This document shows positions 4,742-8,349 of a stretch of DNA of 8,349 nt, piece by piece. The DNA is taken from contig JAEUJT010000496.1 in the NCBI GenBank assembly GCA_016793525.1, positions 1 to 8,349 on the forward strand, in the 5' to 3' direction. The stretch is from Archangium sp. (lineage in GTDB: Bacteria; Myxococcota; Myxococcia; Myxococcales; Myxococcaceae). A program made the translations under genes and the position numbers. Each line of letters begins with the position of its first letter. Position 1 is the stretch's first letter. Below the pieces are notes generated by a model. The model searched no databases, was not told the origin of the DNA, and saw only the letters and a list, made by a program, of their open reading frames with translations.

Positions 4742-7700
4742 CGCACGCGTCTCCAGCCTTGCACGCGCGCCCCGAGCCCGATTTCACGCGTGTCGATGGC
4801 TTCGGGCGCGCCGTCGGTCTTCGTCTTGGTGACGTAGAGGCGCCCCTTCAGCGCGATGAAGTCGATCGGGCCGGAGCCCTGGAACTTCACGGTCGACGTG
4901 TACACCCCCGAAGGCGCCGCGATCGCACGCGTGGGTTCGCCCGTCGCCGGGTTGAAGGAGTACAGGTACGAGTCACCGAGCGTCGCGCACCCGCTGCCGA
5001 GCGGCTGGTAGGTCGCGAAGATCACCGAGCCACCGATGAACTGCGGCTCGCCGAGCACCTTCTCACCCGGGTCGAGCGCGTAGAGCCACAACGGAGCGCC
5101 TGGCGCCGTATCGGCATCGTTGGTGAACCCCTGGTCGTGAATCGCGAAGATGTAGTTCTGCTCGCGGCTCGCGCTCAGGTTCTGCGGGTTGCCCGTACCG
5201 ATGAAGAGGTCGGGCCGAGCGCCGGTGACCTCAGACTTGGCCTCGATGCGGGGCCGCGCGAAGAACCGAATCGGGCTCAAGGTCGGGCTGTACTGTGCAC
5301 AGGCGCCGGAGCCGACGTCGTCAGGGGTACCCAAAATCAGGTCAGCCCCGGGCCCGCCCAAGATGTAGTCGCTCCCGGACAAGGGCAACCGACAGGTGTC
5401 GGAGCTCACCGAGGTGTAGCACTCGAACCCATCTTGAATTGGGCCACCGCCCGGAACACACCGACCACCGCCGACCAAGGAGAGCGACTTGTTCATGCGG
5501 TTGATGCGCGCAGGCCCTGGCGAGTCTTCGAACGGAGAGATGTGCGTCGCGTAGTTCGCAAAGGAGGCATTGGTCGGGTCGAAGAACACGCGCGGCTTCC
5601 ACGAGCCCGGGCCACCGGAGTGAAGTGGGGCGGTGCCACGAACACGGCCAAACCAGAGCCGATTATTGACGTCACCGAGGTAATACGAGTCGACGTCGGC
5701 GTTGGGGGTCGGGACCTGTACACGGAAGAGGCCCGGGCGCCCCGGCAACGACACACCTGTGCCGGCCGCTGCGTTCCAGTGCGTGGAATATTCAGTGTCT
5801 GAACCGTTGTCCATGAACGACTTACCGGTCAACGCATCGAGAATGTAGAACGAGTCACCATCGTTCGGGTCGCCAGGGGTGCGGAAACCGCCGCCCATGA
5901 AGGCCACCCACCGCTTGTTGCTGCCGACGGTCACGCGGCCGATGCTCGGTACGCTGTAGCTCAACCCGAGCTCTTCTCCGCCGGGGCTGCTGGCGCCGAA
6001 CTGCCAGAGCGGTGTCGGCAGACCACCGTCGGTGATGTCGAGCGCGAAGACCGACGTACCGCCACCACGCATGGTCCCGATGGCGACGGTGCGCCAATCG
6101 CCGGCGACGCAGTTCTGAGCTCCGCCCGCGTTCGCGCAGACGTCAGCCACGGCCGTCGTACCGTCGATGATGGGGCTCACGCCACCGGTGCGAATGGTGC
6201 GCAACGCGTCAGACCCGAGCGCCGCCGTCGGCATGATGCCCCACGCCTCGGTGCCGTTGACGCAGGTCGAGGCGATTTCCGGAGAGCAGCCTGACGCCGC
6301 TGGACCGAGCTCGGCGACGCCGCGGAAGAGGCCGTCGTTGCTGCCGAAGATCACGCGGCCCGGACGGCTCGTATAGATGTTCTGGAACAGCGTGTACGAG
6401 GCGCGAGACGGCTCGTCGGGGCTCCCCGCATTTCCGCCGTACCCGAGAGAGAACGGGGGGCGGCCAACCGCGACGGGGGTCGAGAACATGATCGCCGCGG
6501 CCTTCGAGGTACGCGGAACCGGCGCCGGGAAATACGTCTGATCTCGGTTGTCGTTGCGAATGAAGTTGATCACCGCCTGACCAGCGCCGGTACCCCACCC
6601 AGACTGGGCATCGAGGTAGTCGGCCAGCGGGGTGTTGGAGCCAGACCGGTCGATGGACAAGAACCCGCCGTCGGGCAACCACGCGCGCAAGACGCGAGTT
6701 CCCTCTGCCTGGTTGTCGAGCTTCGACTGGTAGTCCCACCGCTGGGTCAAGAAGCCCGAGGTCTCCACGCGGAAGGCGATCAGGTTACCCTTGAGCTCAG
6801 GCGAGCCTGCGTCGGTGCCTGCGTCAGGCGGGTCACCGCGTTCGAAATACGCTTGGTAGATGTACTGACCATCGGTGGAAATGGTCGGCCGGCTGCGCGC
6901 GAACTTACCGGCGGAGATGGTCGAGAACACCCACGTGAGGGCTTGCTGGAGCTCGAGGTCGTTCTGCGCAGAGAGCGCCCGGCCGTTCAGCTCGTCATAG
7001 ACGTACCGGTCAGACAAGCCGGTGGCCGACGGGTTGACCCGCAGAGACGTACCACCTTCACGAGCGATCAAGTCGACTTCGGAGATACCGGCGTCGCTGC
7101 CGCCCAAGCCAGCGCCGAAGCCGATGATGAACGTCTTGACGTCTTTCGCGCGGTTCACCGAGCCAACGGTGACTCCGATGTTGCGCAGCTCGCCGACCGC
7201 AGCGCGAACCTCAGACGGCGTGTACAGGCGAGGCGTCTGTTCGAGACCGTCGGTCACGATCAGCACATAGTAGTCGCGGCAGAGCCACTGGTCGGGATCG
7301 TCGGTCTCGAGCTCTTGCGTCATGAAGTCTTTGGCGTTCTTCACCGAGCCGAGCAACGGCGTGTAGTCGGTCATGCCGGCGTCGTTGGGCCACTGACACT
7401 GCTGGTTGTTCTGATCACCGCAGTTGTCGAGGTCGCTCATACAGAAGCCACCGGTGAGCGGAGTGGTCAGGTCAGTCGGCGCTTGGCATGGACCGAGCGC
7501 TTGGAGCAGGCCCGTCGAGTTCGCCTGAGCTGGAGCCAGGAAGATAGAAGACGCGCCGCCGTCGGCGCGACCCCAGCCGCTGTTCCGGTACGCCTGAATC
7601 GTCGACAGCTGCGCGAACGGAGGCGCATTCGATGCCACCCCCGGGTTGTAGAAATCGGAGCGCAGGCGGAACTGCGGCACCGGCTGCTGGCCCACGCCGT

Positions 7701-8349
7701 AGCAGAAGTTGGTCGCGATACGGGCCACGGTGACCGAGCGAATCTCGAGCCTGAGCTCGCCAGTCGTCTGCCCGTTCGACCACGCGTTGTTGAGCGTGAA
7801 GACCACCTTCTTCGTCGTCGGGGTCGTATCGAACGTGGTTTCGAACGTATAGGCGGCGTAGCCCGCGTCAACACCGATACGATTCGCTGTAATGGTGAGC
7901 GACTCGTCGACTGCCGGGTCGGCGTCTGTCGTCGGAGGGTTGCCCAACTGCACGCGAAGAATGGCGTTGCTCGGGCCGGCCGGGTCCTGGGCCGCCACGA
8001 TCGTGAATTGGTACCGACCCGCGGTGTTGATGGTCAGGTTGCGAGTCGTCGTGGTCGCGGGCGCCACAAATGGCGTCGCGGTACCGCTCGTCAGCCAGAA
8101 CGGCATCGTACCAGAGGGGGTTACAATGGTCGACGTACCACCATCGCCGGCCCACAGCTGAGTGGCAGACGGGGTGCTCACCTCACCCGAGGCTCGATCA
8201 GGCGCCAAACAGCCGGGCCGGTTCGGCGTGTAGGCCTCTGGCGCAAAGGCGGTCGAGACGTAATGACTGGCGCGGCCTCGATCGAAGCCAGGTACGCCGG
8301 CGTCGACGGGTTCGCGCCACCGGAGCAGGCAACGGCGCGGTGACGTACA
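4738..8349 (-). CDS. pilY1: PilY1 type IVa pilus tip adhesin / assembly factor (5' end outside window)
   Basis: A large exported protein that sits at the pilus tip on the minor pilins, promotes assembly and counters retraction. The frame stays open to the window edge; the TTG at 8208 has no signal peptide after it, so the true start lies beyond 8349. Layout: a beta-sandwich-like module (about 8160-7725); a von Willebrand A region (about 7480-7060) with YTPLLGSVKNAKDF and CRDYYVLIVTDG (VTDG at 7246-7257), whose first metal motif DxSxS is not visible and may lie upstream; then a PilC/PilY1 beta-propeller region from about 6890 to the end, with FALDITDG, FMGGGFRTPGD, FYILDALTG, SYYLGDVNNRLWF, LFIGTGNP and a closing GWRRVR. 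At least 1203 residues are present, in line with family length. About fifteen cysteines and no CxxCH suggest disulfides, not haem. An RGD occurs at 6832-6840. The usual calcium loop (5689-5715) is degenerate. The stop overlaps the next gene by four bases. Confidence 0.93.
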   Translation of the reverse strand, partial: CTSPRRCLLRWREPVDAGVPGFDRGRASHYVSTAFAPEAYTPNRPGCLAPDRASGEVSTPSATQLWAGDGGTSTIVTPSGTMPFWLTSGTATPFVAPATTTTRNLTINTAGRYQFTIVAAQDPAGPSNAILRVQLGNPPTTDADPAVDESLTITANRIGVDAGYAAYTFETTFDTTPTTKKVVFTLNNAWSNGQTTGELRLEIRSVTVARIATNFCYGVGQQPVPQFRLRSDFYNPGVASNAPPFAQLSTIQAYRNSGWGRADGGASSIFLAPAQANSTGLLQALGPCQAPTDLTTPLTGGFCMSDLDNCGDQNNQQCQWPNDAGMTDYTPLLGSVKNAKDFMTQELETDDPDQWLCRDYYVLIVTDGLEQTPRLYTPSEVRAAVGELRNIGVTVGSVNRAKDVKTFIIGFGAGLGGSDAGISEVDLIAREGGTSLRVNPSATGLSDRYVYDELNGRALSAQNDLELQQALTWVFSTISAGKFARSRPTISTDGQYIYQAYFERGDPPDAGTDAGSPELKGNLIAFRVETSGFLTQRWDYQSKLDNQAEGTRVLRAWLPDGGFLSIDRSGSNTPLADYLDAQSGWGTGAGQAVINFIRNDNRDQTYFPAPVPRTSKAAAIMFSTPVAVGRPPFSLGYGGNAGSPDEPSRASYTLFQNIYTSRPGRVIFGSNDGLFRGVAELGPAASGCSPEIASTCVNGTEAWGIMPTAALGSDALRTIRTGGVSPIIDGTTAVADVCANAGGAQNCVAGDWRTVAIGTMRGGGTSVFALDITDGGLPTPLWQFGASSPGGEELGLSYSVPSIGRVTVGSNKRWVAFMGGGFRTPGDPNDGDSFYILDALTGKSFMDNGSDTEYSTHWNAAAGTGVSLPGRPGLFRVQVPTPNADVDSYYLGDVNNRLWFGRVRGTAPLHSGGPGSWKPRVFFDPTNASFANYATHISPFEDSPGPARINRMNKSLSLVGGGRCVPGGGPIQDGFECYTSVSSDTCRLPLSGSDYILGGPGADLILGTPDDVGSGACAQYSPTLSPIRFFARPRIEAKSEVTGARPDLFIGTGNPQNLSASREQNYIFAIHDQGFTNDADTAPGAPLWLYALDPGEKVLGEPQFIGGSVIFATYQPLGSGCATLGDSYLYSFNPATGEPTRAIAAPSGVYTSTVKFQGSGPIDFIALKGRLYVTKTKTDGAPEAIDTREIGLGARVQGWRRVR

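Noticed and set aside
4759..5802. Open frame of about 347 codons on the + strand antisense to the 3' half of pilY1.
   Set aside because: Arg-rich composition, no recognisable motif and no plausible ribosome binding site; explained by pilY1 on the other strand.
8206..8208. TTG at 8208 as the start of pilY1.
   Set aside because: No signal peptide follows, no Shine-Dalgarno precedes it, and the frame is open for 47 more codons to the window edge. PilY1 must be exported, so the start is outside.
6853..8343. Long open frame on the + strand antisense to pilY1 (about 496 codons).
   Set aside because: The product is Arg/Val-rich and without domain features. It is a shadow frame of high-GC pilY1 coding DNA, and the opposite strand has unmistakable PilY1 motifs.
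8209..8349. A frameshift in pilY1 at the window edge, since the frame reading CSGGANPSTPAYLAS also looks protein-like.
   Set aside because: The in-register frame is open throughout, has similar third-position GC, and reads sensibly near the join (FAPEAYTPNRPGC). Too little sequence to argue for a frameshift.

Overview
This GC-rich window looks like a chromosomal segment from a Myxococcota-type bacterium (delta-proteobacterial lineage). The evidence is indirect: high GC at third codon positions, secreted proteins full of Asp-Ala-Gly / Asp-Gly-Gly tripeptides (a habit I associate with myxobacterial exported proteins), and a minor-pilin/PilY1 cluster of the type IVa pilus kind. No rRNA, tRNA, CRISPR array, insertion sequence or phage gene is visible.

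Left part, + strand (1-2025). The window opens inside the C-terminal part of a membrane-bound proton-pumping pyrophosphatase (hppA), which ends at 986. A gap of 100 bases (987-1086) holds two small perfect hairpins, one a possible weak terminator. Next comes a complete ribonuclease Z gene (rnz, 1087-2025) carrying every expected metal-ligand motif.

Right part, - strand (8349 down to 2032). Five genes read leftwards as one very compact operon: pilY1 (5' end outside the window), a FimU/GspH-like minor pilin, PilV-like, PilW-like and PilX-like. Three of the four junctions overlap by 4, 17 and 11 bases; the fourth is 11 bases apart with the pilX Shine-Dalgarno sequence inside it. Together these should encode the tip/priming complex of a type IVa pilus: the four minor pilins carry class III prepilin leaders and would be cleaved by PilD, inserted in the inner membrane and assembled as the cap that displays PilY1, the large exported adhesin. 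pilY1 comes first here, unlike the Pseudomonas order (fimU-pilV-pilW-pilX-pilY1).

The two halves converge: rnz and pilX stop only 6 bases apart, and the junction is built of a 17-bp tandem direct repeat (16/17 identical), one copy supplying each gene's stop.

The most interesting material is in PilY1. A beta-sandwich-like module lies in front of the visible part of its von Willebrand A region. The loop where PilY1 proteins normally have a calcium-binding Asp-rich motif is degenerate, and a short RTX-like Gly/Asp nonapeptide stretch appears elsewhere in the same domain. I do not see a wholly new multi-gene system; this is a variant of a known one.
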